Positions 34,785-43,238 of a stretch of 64,000 bases of DNA are shown one piece after another. Made by a program: the position numbers and the translations under genes. The notes under the pieces are model-generated. The model worked only from the letters and a program-made list of their open reading frames with translations. It made no database searches and was not told where the DNA came from. Source of the DNA: Congzhengia sp045635085 (GTDB lineage Bacteria; Bacillota; Clostridia; UBA1381; UBA9506); contig JAZRBM010000008.1 in NCBI GenBank assembly GCA_045635085.1, positions 124,001 to 188,000 of the forward strand, written 5' to 3'. The first letter of the stretch is position 1. Every line of letters begins with the position of its first letter.

Positions 34785-35663
34785 ATGATAAAAAGCATGA
34801 CGGGCTACGGAAGATACGAGCATATTGACGAGAATAGAAAAATTGTAATTGATTTGCGTTCTGTTAATCACAGGTATTGTGACATTACAGTAAAAGTTCC
34901 AAGGGCGTACGGCTATTTGGAAGACAAAATCAAAGAATATGTTGCATCTAACATTTCACGTGGCAAGGTTGAGGTGTTTTTGTATATTGAAAATTATACC
35001 TCGAATGATAAGCTAGTGACAATTGACCATGTTTTGGCTGAGAATTATTACAATGTACTTAAAGAATTAAAGGAAAAATACGATTTAAGAAATGATGTGG
35101 GTATTTCAGATTTAGCAAGATTTTCTGACATTTTTGTAACGCGTCAGCAGGATGAGGACAAGGATAAGGCGTGGGAAATGGTATTGTCGTGCCTTAAGCC
35201 TGCGGTTAACGATTTTGTTGCGATGCGTCTTCGCGAGGGAGAAAGATTAAAGGAAAATCTCTTAGAGCGTGCTGCTGCAATCAAGGAATTGGTTTGTCAA
35301 ATAAAAGAGCGCTCCCCTGAAATGATAAAAGAGTACGAGCAGAGATTGCGCGCAAGAATAGACGAGCTTTTGGGTGATTTTAAGGCAGACGAAGGCAGAA
35401 TTTTAACAGAAGTAGGCGTGATGGCCGACAAGGTTTGCATTGATGAGGAGCTTGTAAGGCTTGATTCTCATTTTACAGAGCTTGAGAAAATTTTGGCGTT
35501 ATCCGAACCTGTTGGAAGAAAGCTTGACTTTTTAGTTCAGGAAATAAACCGTGAAACAAACACAATCGGCTCTAAAGCTAACGACTTTGGTTTGGCTAAA
35601 TGTGTGGTTTTAATAAAATCAGAAATAGAAAAACTAAGAGAACAAATTCAAAACATAGAGTAA
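34785..35663 (+). CDS. yicC: YicC family endoribonuclease
   Basis: 292-aa YicC/YloC protein beginning MIKSMTGYGR, the family hallmark, with DLRSVNHRYCDITVKVPR next and a C-terminal DUF1732 segment containing GRKLDFLVQEINRETNTIGSKA. E. coli YicC has been described as an endoribonuclease acting on small RNA; the function in Firmicutes is not settled. The order yicC-remA-gmk-rpoZ is conserved across Firmicutes. Confidence 0.93.
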   Translation: MIKSMTGYGRYEHIDENRKIVIDLRSVNHRYCDITVKVPRAYGYLEDKIKEYVASNISRGKVEVFLYIENYTSNDKLVTIDHVLAENYYNVLKELKEKYDLRNDVGISDLARFSDIFVTRQQDEDKDKAWEMVLSCLKPAVNDFVAMRLREGERLKENLLERAAAIKELVCQIKERSPEMIKEYEQRLRARIDELLGDFKADEGRILTEVGVMADKVCIDEELVRLDSHFTELEKILALSEPVGRKLDFLVQEINRETNTIGSKANDFGLAKCVVLIKSEIEKLREQIQNIE

Positions 35664-35675
35664 GGAGGAAACGTT

Positions 35676-35957
35676 ATGAAGCTAATAAATATCGGTTTTG
35701 GAAATGTTATTTCAGCAAAGAGATTAGTAGCAATCGTTTCACCTGATTCTGCACCTATAAAAAGAATGGTACAGGATGCCCGTGACCGCGGAATTTTAAT
35801 AGATGCCTCTTACGGAAGACGTACACGTGCTGTAATTATTATGGACAGTGACCACATTATTTTATCGGCAGTTCAGCCGTCGACCGTTGCTCACAGACTT
35901 GACGAAAATGCAGCCACAGAGGATATAGGCGACTTAGGAGGAGAAGAAGATGAATAA
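35676..35957 (+). CDS. remA: RemA/DUF370 DNA-binding regulator
   Basis: 93-aa small protein with MKLINIGFGNVISAKRLVAI and GILIDASYGRRTRAVIIMDS, closely matching the RemA family. In Bacillus, RemA is a ring-forming DNA-binding activator of matrix and osmoprotection genes. AAGGAGG precedes the ATG, and the last eight bases overlap gmk. Whether it regulates a matrix locus in this organism is unknown. Confidence 0.93.
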   Translation: MKLINIGFGNVISAKRLVAIVSPDSAPIKRMVQDARDRGILIDASYGRRTRAVIIMDSDHIILSAVQPSTVAHRLDENAATEDIGDLGGEEDE

Positions 35958-36555
35958 GTCGCGTGGAATTTTAGTTGTATTTTCAGGACCGTCAGGCTCA
36001 GGAAAAGGCACAGTGCTCAAAGAGGCACTTAAGAAAAATGATGATTTGAAACTTTCTGTTTCTGTTACGACGCGTATGCCGCGAGTGGGAGAAATTAACG
36101 GAGTTGACTATATTTTTAAATCAAAAGAAGAGTTTTTAGACCTTGTTTCAAACGATGGTTTTTTAGAATGGGCGTGTTTTTGTGAAAATTATTACGGCAC
36201 ACCTAAAGCTGAGATTGAAAAACTGCTGGATGATGGAAAAAATGTAGTTTTGGAAATCGAGGTTCAGGGCGCGATGAAGATAAGAGAAAACTGCCCTGAA
36301 GCAGTGCTTATATTTAATTTGCCACCGTCTATTAAAGAACTAAAAAACCGTCTGGTCGGCAGAAACACCGATGCACCGGATGTGATTAAAAAACGTCTTG
36401 ATACGGCTGTTTGGGAAATTGCCCAGGCAGAAAAGTATGACTATGTTTTAGTAAATGATAAGGTAGACAAGGCAGCAGATACCTTGCTTTCGATTATCGA
36501 AGGTGAAAGATGCAGTGCAAAAAGAAATAAAAATCTGTTAGATTTATATAAATAA
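35950..36555 (+). CDS. gmk: Guanylate kinase
   Basis: 201-aa enzyme that phosphorylates GMP to GDP with ATP. The P-loop FSGPSGSGKGT (residues 11-21), the GMP-binding SVTTRMPRVGE with VDYIF, EIEVQGAMKI and the lid region are all present. The start overlaps remA and AGGAGG-type bases lie inside the remA 3' end. (p)ppGpp is a known inhibitor of Firmicutes Gmk. Confidence 0.97.
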   Translation: MNKSRGILVVFSGPSGSGKGTVLKEALKKNDDLKLSVSVTTRMPRVGEINGVDYIFKSKEEFLDLVSNDGFLEWACFCENYYGTPKAEIEKLLDDGKNVVLEIEVQGAMKIRENCPEAVLIFNLPPSIKELKNRLVGRNTDAPDVIKKRLDTAVWEIAQAEKYDYVLVNDKVDKAADTLLSIIEGERCSAKRNKNLLDLYK

Positions 36556-36577
36556 TTTTTGAAAGGAATGATATATT

Positions 36578-36892
36578 ATGATGCTTTATCCGTCATTTGT
36601 AAATCTTCTTGAAAAGGCGGGAAGTAAGTATAGTTTAGTTGTTGCAGCTTCAAAGCGCGCAAGAGCTCTGTGTGAAGAAGCCTCTGATGCAGGTGAATCT
36701 ATAGACGGTGCACGTGCCATTACAGCTGCAGCCGAAGAAATCGCAAGAGGAGACATTTCTGTTGAAAGTTACGAGGGCACAGACGAAATCATCGAAAAGA
36801 TTGCTTATGTAAACTCAGAAGAGTATCTTGCAAATCAACAAGCTCAAAACGAAGCAAGAGCACGTTTTGAAATCAAAGAAGATGAAGAATAA
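36578..36892 (+). CDS. rpoZ: RNA polymerase subunit omega
   Basis: 104-aa omega subunit with YPSFVNLLEKAGSKYSLVVAASKRARAL at its N terminus, the usual beta-prime-binding helix region, and a family-typical acidic tail. It supports RNA polymerase assembly. The protein is longer than Bacillus omega (67 aa) because of an inserted segment and tail. The last 11 bases overlap rimO. Confidence 0.93.
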   Translation: MMLYPSFVNLLEKAGSKYSLVVAASKRARALCEEASDAGESIDGARAITAAAEEIARGDISVESYEGTDEIIEKIAYVNSEEYLANQQAQNEARARFEIKEDEE

Positions 36893-38240
36893 GACAAAAA
36901 TAGGCGTGGTTTCTCTGGGTTGCCCGAAAAACAGAGTTGATACAGAGGTAATGCTCGGCATTTTGGGGAGCGAGGGCTACGAAATTGTAGTAGATCCGAA
37001 AGATGCTAACATAATTATTGTCAACACGTGCGCGTTTATAGATTCGGCAAAGGAAGAATCTATAAATACAGTTTTAGAAATGGCAGAGTATAAAGACAAT
37101 AATTGTAAATATCTTATTATGACAGGGTGTATGGCAGAGCGATACCATGACGAGATTTTAAATGAGCTTCCCGAGGTAGATGCAGTCGTGGGAACCGGAG
37201 ATTATCACAAAATTGCCGAAGTCATAAAAGACTTAGAAAGTGGGGAAACCCCCGTTATATACGGTCACATTGATGATGATATTCCAGAAGGATACCCACG
37301 TATGATTTCAACCGGCAAAGCCACAGCGTATTTAAAAATTGCTGACGGATGCGACAATAAATGTACCTATTGTATCATACCAAAGCTTCGCGGAAAATAC
37401 AGAAGCCGGCCTATGTCAGACATTTTAGCAGAAGCTGAAGAATTAGCTAAAAGTGGCGTTCGTGAGATTATACTAATCGCACAGGATACCACACGTTATG
37501 GCTATGATTTAGAGGGCAGGGAGTTACTCTCGGAGCTTTTGAAAAGCCTTGCAAAAATTGACGCCCTTCATTGGATTCGCGTGCATTATATGTACCCTGA
37601 ATCAATTACAGACAGTATGATTGAGGTTTTTGCCAAAGAACCTAAAGTGGTAAAATATATGGACATTCCTATTCAGCATATAAATAATCGTGTGCTAAAG
37701 AGAATGGGAAGGCTAAACACAAAGGAAGAAACCGAAAACCTGATTAAAAAACTAAGGAGCACGATTCCTGAACTTACAATAAGAACAACGGTAATTACCG
37801 GTTTTCCGGGTGAAACCGAAGAAGAGTATGAAGAGCTTTTGGATTTTGTAAAAAAAGCCAAATTTGAAAAGCTTGGTGCTTTTGCATATTCTGTTGAAGA
37901 GGGAACAGCAGCGGCACTTCTTTCTGAACAGCTGGATGAAGAGACAAAAGCTAATCGCCAGGAAAAAATAATGCAGGCTCAAAAAGAGATTTCAAAAGAA
38001 GTGCAAAAAAAACGTCTGCAAAAGGTAGTCGAAGTTATTTGCGAGGGCTACGATGAAGAAAATCTTATGTACTTTGGTCGCTCGCAATCCGACTCGTTAG
38101 ATGTTGACGGAACGGTTTATTTTGCAGCTTTAGATGAAGTAAAAATCGGCGAATTTGTTTATGTGCGTATTTTAGATACTGACAATTACGACTGCACCGG
38201 CGTGCAGATAGAGGAGGATTATGATGAACACTCCAAATAA
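36882..38240 (+). CDS. rimO: Ribosomal protein S12 methylthiotransferase RimO
   Basis: 452-aa radical-SAM methylthiotransferase that modifies an Asp of S12. The N-terminal UPF0004 domain (VSLGCPKNRVDTEVML, NTCAFIDSAKEES, MTGCMAERY) holds one Fe-S cluster; the radical SAM motif CDNKCTYC (CxxxCxxC) the other; a TRAM domain ends the protein. SLGCPKN and the short CxxxCxxC context separate it from MiaB and MtaB. ATG 36882 lies within the end of rpoZ; the only RBS-like bases are a weak GAAG, consistent with coupling. The frame is open upstream to 36828 within rpoZ. Confidence 0.94.
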   Translation: MKNKTKIGVVSLGCPKNRVDTEVMLGILGSEGYEIVVDPKDANIIIVNTCAFIDSAKEESINTVLEMAEYKDNNCKYLIMTGCMAERYHDEILNELPEVDAVVGTGDYHKIAEVIKDLESGETPVIYGHIDDDIPEGYPRMISTGKATAYLKIADGCDNKCTYCIIPKLRGKYRSRPMSDILAEAEELAKSGVREIILIAQDTTRYGYDLEGRELLSELLKSLAKIDALHWIRVHYMYPESITDSMIEVFAKEPKVVKYMDIPIQHINNRVLKRMGRLNTKEETENLIKKLRSTIPELTIRTTVITGFPGETEEEYEELLDFVKKAKFEKLGAFAYSVEEGTAAALLSEQLDEETKANRQEKIMQAQKEISKEVQKKRLQKVVEVICEGYDEENLMYFGRSQSDSLDVDGTVYFAALDEVKIGEFVYVRILDTDNYDCTGVQIEEDYDEHSK

Positions 38241-38742
38241 GCTTACGCTATTAAGAATTATAATGATACCTGTTTTTATGGTAGCTTATATGTATTTAAA
38301 AAATAATATTTTATCTGCACTAATCTTTGTTTTGGCGTTCTTTACGGATTTGCTTGATGGATATCTGGCAAGAAAGAACAATCAGGTGTCAGACTTTGGC
38401 AAAATTATGGACCCTTTAGCAGACAAAGTGTTAGTTTCTGCAGCTATGGTGCTCCTGGCTCAGACAAACGTCATAAGTGCGTGGGTTACAGTTTTGGTTT
38501 TGGCACGTGAATTCATAGTTTCAGGTGTCAGGATGGCGGCTGCTGCGGATGGAAATGTTGTTGCGGCAAGTATCTGGGGAAAAGCAAAAACGATGTGGCA
38601 GTTTATAGCCTTGTCAATTGCGCTTTTAATTAACAAACCAAATCTGGTTGTTGATTTACTTATGTGGGTAAATCTTGGGCTGACGGTGCTTTCTGGAGCG
38701 GATTATATTATTAAAAACAAAAGCTACTTATCCTACAAATAA
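38224..38742 (+). CDS. pgsA: CDP-diacylglycerol--glycerol-3-phosphate 3-phosphatidyltransferase
   Basis: 172-aa membrane enzyme, first committed step of phosphatidylglycerol synthesis. The CDP-alcohol phosphotransferase motif is complete: DLLDGYLARK...GKIMDPLADK (DxxDGxxAR-x8-GxxxDxxxD, about residues 39-62). Four or more membrane helices are visible. ATG 38224 has GGAGG six bases upstream; ATG 38221 is in frame but too close. It overlaps the end of rimO by 17 bases. In many Firmicutes pgsA also follows rimO. Confidence 0.94.
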   Translation: MNTPNKLTLLRIIMIPVFMVAYMYLKNNILSALIFVLAFFTDLLDGYLARKNNQVSDFGKIMDPLADKVLVSAAMVLLAQTNVISAWVTVLVLAREFIVSGVRMAAAADGNVVAASIWGKAKTMWQFIALSIALLINKPNLVVDLLMWVNLGLTVLSGADYIIKNKSYLSYK

Positions 38743-38743
38743 T

Positions 38744-38783
38744 AAAAAGGCAATCATTTCATTTTTGAAGTGATTGCCTTTTT
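38744..38783 (+). terminator. Terminator of the yicC-pgsA cluster
   Basis: 18-bp stem (38744-38761 with 38766-38783; one G-U pair), loop TTTT, T-run in the 3' arm. Confidence 0.9.
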
Positions 38784-38801
38784 AAATTTCATTAGTGCCT
38801 A

Positions 38802-38830
38802 TTGACACATTTGTGCATCCGTAGTATAAT
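38802..38830 (+). promoter_or_regulatory. Consensus sigma-A promoter of the aconitase-icd operon
   Basis: TTGACA (38802-38807), exactly 17 bases, TATAAT (38825-38830): a perfect consensus promoter. It rules out any coding start upstream of about 38837. Confidence 0.92.
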
Positions 38831-38864
38831 TACAATGATGAAAACAAGAAGGGAAGCGGATGTT

Positions 38865-40802
38865 ATGGGTTTAACTCTTGCGGAAAAAATTTTAAAAAGC
38901 CATATTATAGATGGCAAATTTGAAAAAAATACTGAAATTGGAATCAAAATTGACCAAACACTAACACAAGACGCAACAGGAACAATGGCATATCTTGAGT
39001 TTGAGGCTATTGGTATTCCAAGAGTAAAGACAGAAAGGTCTGTTGCATATATAGACCATAACACACTGCAGTCAGGCTTTGAAAATGCAGATGATCATCG
39101 TTTTATCGGTTCGGTTGCAAAAAAACACGGGATTTATTTTTCACGTCCCGGCAACGGTATCTGCCACCAGGTACATCTGGAAAGATTTGGTGCTCCCGGT
39201 AAAACTTTGATTGGCTCTGACAGCCATACACCAACAGGCGGCGGTATTGGTATGATTGCGATTGGTGCAGGCGGATTAGACGTTGCAGTTGCAATGGGCG
39301 GCGGAGCATATTATATCACATACCCCAATATTGTTAAGGTAAACTTAATAGGAAAGCTCGAGCCTTGGGCTGCTGCTAAAGACGTAATATTAGAAGTATT
39401 AAAAAGACTTACGGTTAAAGGTGGAGTTGGCAAGGTTATAGAATACTGCGGCGAAGGTGTAAAAACACTTTCTGTTCCGGAACGTGCAACTATTACTAAT
39501 ATGGGTGCAGAGCTTGGTGCTACTACCTCGATTTTTCCGTCAGATGATGTGACGCTTGAATTTTTAAAAGCACAGGGAAGAGCTGATGTTTGGAAAGAGT
39601 TGTCGGCAGATGATGATGCAGTTTATGATGAAGAGATAACAATCGATTTATCAAAAATCGAGCCTGCGGCAGCTTGTCCTCATTCTCCTGACAATATAAA
39701 ATCAATTAAAGAAATAGGAGCTATGAAAATCGACCAGGTATGCATTGGTTCTTGCACAAACAGCTCATACCAGGACATGATGAAAGTGGCACATATCTTA
39801 AAGGGCAAGACCATACATCCTGATGTATCATTATCTATTGCTCCGGGGTCAAAGCAGGTTTTAGGTATGCTTGCTGAAAACGGAGCGCTGTATGATATGA
39901 TAGATGCGGGCGCAAGAATTTTAGAGAGTGCCTGTGGCCCTTGTATCGGTATGGGACAGTCTCCTAATTCAGGTGGTATATCACTTCGTACATTTAACAG
40001 AAACTTTGAGGGTCGTTCAGGTACAAAGGACGGTCAGGTTTATCTTGTTTCCCCTGAAACAGCGGCTATTTCAGCAATTACAGGCGTTTTAACAGACCCC
40101 AGAACAATAGGCGAAATGCCTGAAATTTTAATGCCTGAGCAGTTTAAAATTAATGATAATATGATAGAGCCTCCTGTTGATGAAAATGACATGGACAGTG
40201 TTGAAATTTTGCGTGGCCCTAACATTAAACCTTATCCTAAAACCGAACCGTTATCCGATAAAATCGAATGTCAGTGTTCATTAAAAGTGGGAGATAATAT
40301 AACAACAGACCATATTATGCCTGCAGGAGCAAAAATCCTGCCACTTCGCTCAAATATACCGAAAATTTCAGAGCATTGCTTTGCAGTATGCGATGAAGAA
40401 TTTCCAAAAAGAGCCCTGTCTTTAGGCTCGAGCATTATTGTGGGTGGTTCAAACTACGGTCAGGGCTCATCAAGAGAGCATGCTGCCCTAGCACCACTTT
40501 ATCTGGGCGTTAAGATTGTAATAACAAAGTCATTTGCAAGAATACATCGCTCAAACTTAATTAATGCAGGAATTCTGCCATTTACATTCTTAAACGAAGA
40601 CGACTATGAAAAAATTTCTCAGGGCGATGAGCTTGTCTGTGATGGTTTGCTCGAATCGATTAAAAATGGCAAAAATATCATAGTTACAAATAAAACAACG
40701 AAAGAAAAAATAGAGTGCGTATGTGATTTATCAGAACGTGCTAAAGACATTATAATCGCGGGCGGACTTTTGGACTATACAAGAGTCAAGCTTTCAAAAT
40801 AG
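38865..40802 (+). CDS. acnA: Aconitate hydratase
   Basis: 645-aa [4Fe-4S] dehydratase that converts citrate to isocitrate. Cluster cysteines are seen in CIGSCTNSSYQDM and CGPCIGMGQSPNSGG; LIGSDSHTPTGGGIGMIAIG lies earlier, and the C-terminal swivel domain shows NYGQGSSREHAALAP and KSFARIHRSNLINAGILP. Length fits the short (Aquifex-type) aconitase group related to homoaconitase and isopropylmalate isomerase, not the 890-aa AcnA, so a related substrate cannot be fully excluded; pairing with icd nine bases downstream supports aconitase. ATG 38865 follows a purine-rich GGGAAGCGGA. Confidence 0.92.
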   Translation: MGLTLAEKILKSHIIDGKFEKNTEIGIKIDQTLTQDATGTMAYLEFEAIGIPRVKTERSVAYIDHNTLQSGFENADDHRFIGSVAKKHGIYFSRPGNGICHQVHLERFGAPGKTLIGSDSHTPTGGGIGMIAIGAGGLDVAVAMGGGAYYITYPNIVKVNLIGKLEPWAAAKDVILEVLKRLTVKGGVGKVIEYCGEGVKTLSVPERATITNMGAELGATTSIFPSDDVTLEFLKAQGRADVWKELSADDDAVYDEEITIDLSKIEPAAACPHSPDNIKSIKEIGAMKIDQVCIGSCTNSSYQDMMKVAHILKGKTIHPDVSLSIAPGSKQVLGMLAENGALYDMIDAGARILESACGPCIGMGQSPNSGGISLRTFNRNFEGRSGTKDGQVYLVSPETAAISAITGVLTDPRTIGEMPEILMPEQFKINDNMIEPPVDENDMDSVEILRGPNIKPYPKTEPLSDKIECQCSLKVGDNITTDHIMPAGAKILPLRSNIPKISEHCFAVCDEEFPKRALSLGSSIIVGGSNYGQGSSREHAALAPLYLGVKIVITKSFARIHRSNLINAGILPFTFLNEDDYEKISQGDELVCDGLLESIKNGKNIIVTNKTTKEKIECVCDLSERAKDIIIAGGLLDYTRVKLSK

Positions 40803-40811
40803 GAGGACATT

Positions 40812-42023
40812 ATGGCAAAAATACAAATGAAAACACCCCTGGTTGAGATGGATGGGGACGAGATGACCAGAATCATCTGGAAAATGATTAAGGATATATT
40901 GCTTATTCCTTATATTGATTTAAAAACAGAGTACTACGATTTAGGTCTTGAATACAGAAACAAAACGAATGACAAAGTAACCATAGATTCTGCTGAAGCT
41001 ACTAAAAAATATGGTGTTGCAGTTAAATGTGCTACAATAACACCTAATGCTGCAAGAATGCCTGAATACAACTTAAAGGAAATGTGGAAATCTCCTAATG
41101 GCACGATAAGAGCAATTTTAGACGGTACAGTTTTCAGAACACCGATTATTGTAAAAGGAATAACACCCTACATTCCTACATGGACAAAGCCAATTACTAT
41201 TGCCCGTCATGCGTACGGTGATGTGTATAAAAACACAGAAATGCGCATAGATAAAGGCTCAAAGTGCGAACTGGTCGCAACGGATAAAGACGGCAATGAA
41301 ACAAGACAGGAAATTTTTGATTTTAGTAATACCTCTGGTGTTATTCAGGGTATGCACAACACAGATAAGTCAATAGAGAGCTTTGCAAGAAGCTGTTTTA
41401 ATTATGCACTTGATATGAAGCAGGATATCTGGTTTGCAACAAAGGATACAATATCTAAAAAATATGACCACAGATTTAAAGATATCTTTGCTGAAATTTT
41501 TGAGGCAGAATATAAGAAAAAGTTTGATGATGCAGGTATTGAATATTTCTATACATTAATAGACGATGCTGTAGCAAGAGTTATTCGTTCTGAGGGCGGA
41601 TACATCTGGGCTTGTAAAAATTATGATGGCGATGTTATGAGCGATATGGTAGCAACGGCTTATGGCAGTCTTGCTATGATGACATCAGTTTTAGTTTCTC
41701 CCGATGGGGTTTATGAGTACGAGGCTGCTCACGGAACAGTACAGCGTCACTACTACAAGCATTTAGCGGGCGAGGAAACATCTACAAATAGTGTGGCAAC
41801 ATTATTTGCATGGACAGGGGCACTTAGAAAACGCGGTGAGTTAGATGGTACTCCCAAGCTTTGTGACTTTGCCGAAAAGCTTGAAAAAGCCACAATCAAA
41901 ACAATTGAAGACGGCGTTATGACGGGCGATTTGTACTTGTTGTCAAAGCTTGTGGATAAGCGAAAGGTAAACACAGAAGAGTTTTTACTCGAGGTAAATG
42001 AAAGATTAAAGTCAATGCTATAA
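40812..42023 (+). CDS. icd: Isocitrate dehydrogenase, NADP-type (eukaryote-like subfamily)
   Basis: 403-aa dimeric IDH that oxidises isocitrate to 2-oxoglutarate. It begins KTPLVEMDGDEMTRIIW, as in the eukaryote-like type II group, and contains SPNGTIRAILDGTVFR (isocitrate-binding), NYDGDVMSDMVATAYGSL (metal Asp residues) and EAAHGTVQRHYYKH (NADP-recognition). RBS AGGAGG lies before the ATG. With aconitase it forms the oxidative branch that supplies glutamate carbon; citrate synthase is not in the window. Confidence 0.95.
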   Translation: MAKIQMKTPLVEMDGDEMTRIIWKMIKDILLIPYIDLKTEYYDLGLEYRNKTNDKVTIDSAEATKKYGVAVKCATITPNAARMPEYNLKEMWKSPNGTIRAILDGTVFRTPIIVKGITPYIPTWTKPITIARHAYGDVYKNTEMRIDKGSKCELVATDKDGNETRQEIFDFSNTSGVIQGMHNTDKSIESFARSCFNYALDMKQDIWFATKDTISKKYDHRFKDIFAEIFEAEYKKKFDDAGIEYFYTLIDDAVARVIRSEGGYIWACKNYDGDVMSDMVATAYGSLAMMTSVLVSPDGVYEYEAAHGTVQRHYYKHLAGEETSTNSVATLFAWTGALRKRGELDGTPKLCDFAEKLEKATIKTIEDGVMTGDLYLLSKLVDKRKVNTEEFLLEVNERLKSML

Positions 42024-42030
42024 AGTAGCC

Positions 42031-42075
42031 AAAAACAGTTTGTTGCATATAATGCAATGAACTGTTTTTGTTTTG
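42031..42075 (+). terminator. Terminator of aconitase-icd
   Basis: Outer stem AAAAACAGTT/AACTGTTTTT (42031-42040, 42060-42069) with partly paired inner arms, followed by GTTTT. Confidence 0.75.
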
Positions 42076-42085
42076 GGGTGTTTAT

Positions 42086-42790
42086 ATGCGGCTGGGTACA
42101 AAAAGGATAATACTAGCGCCAAAAAAAGCAAAAAAGCGCGCGAAGCTCTGTTTGGTTTTTGGGCTCTTTATCATAGTGATGAGTTTTTGCACCTATTACA
42201 TATTTTGCATTTTGCGACCGTCTGTTGTGAGTATGGCAAAAGCCAAAGCAAAAGAGATTGGTGTTATGACAATAAACAGAGTAGTGGCAGAAAAACTTGG
42301 TGAAGAAAAGGTAGATATTGAAAAGCTTTTAGATTATACGTATGACGGAGATGGAAAAATTGCATCCTTGAGCAGTAATGTATCGTTTGCAAGTAAGCTA
42401 AAGTCAGAGCTTGCACTGGATGTGACAAATGCAATCAGCAGCATATCAAAAAGTGAAATTGGCATCACTATGGGAACGCTTTCAGGCATCGATATTTTAT
42501 ACGGGACAGGTCCGCTTATACCTGTTGAAATAAAGCCTTATGGATATGCTGATGCCGATATCAAAACGAAATTTCACGAAGAGGGAATAAACCAGACAGC
42601 TTTTGAAATTGTAGCAGAAGTTAGTGCAGACGTCTTCGTTTTAATGCCAAGCATCAGAAAAAGTCAAAAAATTACAACAACAGTGCCTATAATTTCTGCT
42701 GTTATCGTGGGTGATGTTCCGCAAAGCTATACAAATGTCGACAGAGATGGTTACGAGTATGAAGATGATGTATTGCAGCTGGCAGAATAA
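42086..42790 (+). CDS. yunB: Sporulation protein YunB
   Basis: 234-aa protein with a basic N-terminal tail, one membrane helix (about 20-42) and an extracytoplasmic domain: RVVAEKL near 70, then a YDGDGKIASLSSNVSF segment, GIPIG-like strand region (ITMGTLSGIDILYGTGPLIP) and GINQTAFEIV. This matches YunB, a mother-cell (sigma-E) sporulation protein needed for normal spores. ATG 42086 has GGGGTG upstream. The gene starts right after the icd terminator; no sigma-A promoter is seen, in keeping with a sporulation sigma, though I could not identify one convincingly. Confidence 0.87.
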   Translation: MRLGTKRIILAPKKAKKRAKLCLVFGLFIIVMSFCTYYIFCILRPSVVSMAKAKAKEIGVMTINRVVAEKLGEEKVDIEKLLDYTYDGDGKIASLSSNVSFASKLKSELALDVTNAISSISKSEIGITMGTLSGIDILYGTGPLIPVEIKPYGYADADIKTKFHEEGINQTAFEIVAEVSADVFVLMPSIRKSQKITTTVPIISAVIVGDVPQSYTNVDRDGYEYEDDVLQLAE

Positions 42791-42804
42791 AATAAAAAAA
42801 CATA

Positions 42805-42833
42805 TTGACAAACGATAATTATTATGTTAAAAT
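42805..42833 (+). promoter_or_regulatory. Promoter of feoAB with Fur-like box in the spacer
   Basis: TTGACA (42805-42810), 17 bases, TAAAAT (42828-42833). The spacer contains CGATAATTATTATGT (42813-42827), 12 of 15 bases matching the TGATAAT-N-ATTATCA Fur pattern, a good position for iron repression. Confidence 0.75.
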
Positions 42834-42842
42834 TAACCACAG

Positions 42843-42889
42843 TTAGTCAAGACTAATTTTTTTATTGATAAAGAGTTAGTCTTGTCTAA
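42843..42889 (+). promoter_or_regulatory. Paired palindromic operators upstream of feoA
   Basis: Two 14-mers: TTAGTCAAGACTAA (42843-42856, perfect 6-2-6 palindrome) and TTAGTCTTGTCTAA (42876-42889). The half-sites TTAG/CTAA recall DtxR/IdeR-type metal regulators. The two copies are also complementary to each other over 13 of 14 bases, so the RNA could form a long hairpin. Confidence 0.6.
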
Positions 42890-42923
42890 TTAGATAAAAT
42901 AAAGTCAGAATAAGGTGATATAT

Positions 42924-43139
42924 ATGAATTTAAGTGAAGCAGAAATAGGAAAAGAATATATTGTTCGCCGAATTGAAACTGACGACAGTGAGTTAGATGC
43001 GTTTTTGTTTTCGCTGGGCTGCTATACTGGTGAGCCGATTACAGTTGTTTTGCGGCAGAGAAGCGGTTGCGTAGTTTCCATCAAAGACGGCAGATATAAT
43101 ATTGACAATCAGCTTGCAGAAGCTATAATTATCTGCTAA
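42924..43139 (+). CDS. feoA: Ferrous iron transport protein A (FeoA)
   Basis: 71-aa SH3-like FeoA domain, with NLSEAEIGKEYIVRRI at the start, FSLGCYTGEPITVVLRQR in the middle and LAEAIIIC at the end. It supports FeoB-mediated Fe(II) uptake. ATG 42924 has AAGGTGA five bases upstream; a GTG at 42915 overlaps that site and is rejected. feoB follows after 99 bases containing another operator. Confidence 0.9.
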   Translation: MNLSEAEIGKEYIVRRIETDDSELDAFLFSLGCYTGEPITVVLRQRSGCVVSIKDGRYNIDNQLAEAIIIC

Positions 43140-43181
43140 AAAAAGCAAAAGCGGAAATAACTTTTACTTTTTGCCACTTAG

Positions 43182-43195
43182 TTAGTCTAAACTAA
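43182..43195 (+). promoter_or_regulatory. Third palindromic operator, between feoA and feoB
   Basis: TTAGTCTAAACTAA within a longer AGTTAGT/ACTAACT inverted repeat (43180-43197). Same TTAGTC-N4-CTAA pattern as the two sites ahead of feoA. A weak hairpin (43140-43151 with 43161-43172, one C-A mismatch) lies just before it. Confidence 0.6.
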
Positions 43196-43238
43196 CTGCG
43201 ACAATAAATAAATTTACATAAACATTGGAGGAACTAAA

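Noticed and set aside
38802..38864. Earlier start of the aconitase gene
   Set aside because: These codons overlap the consensus -35/-10 promoter.
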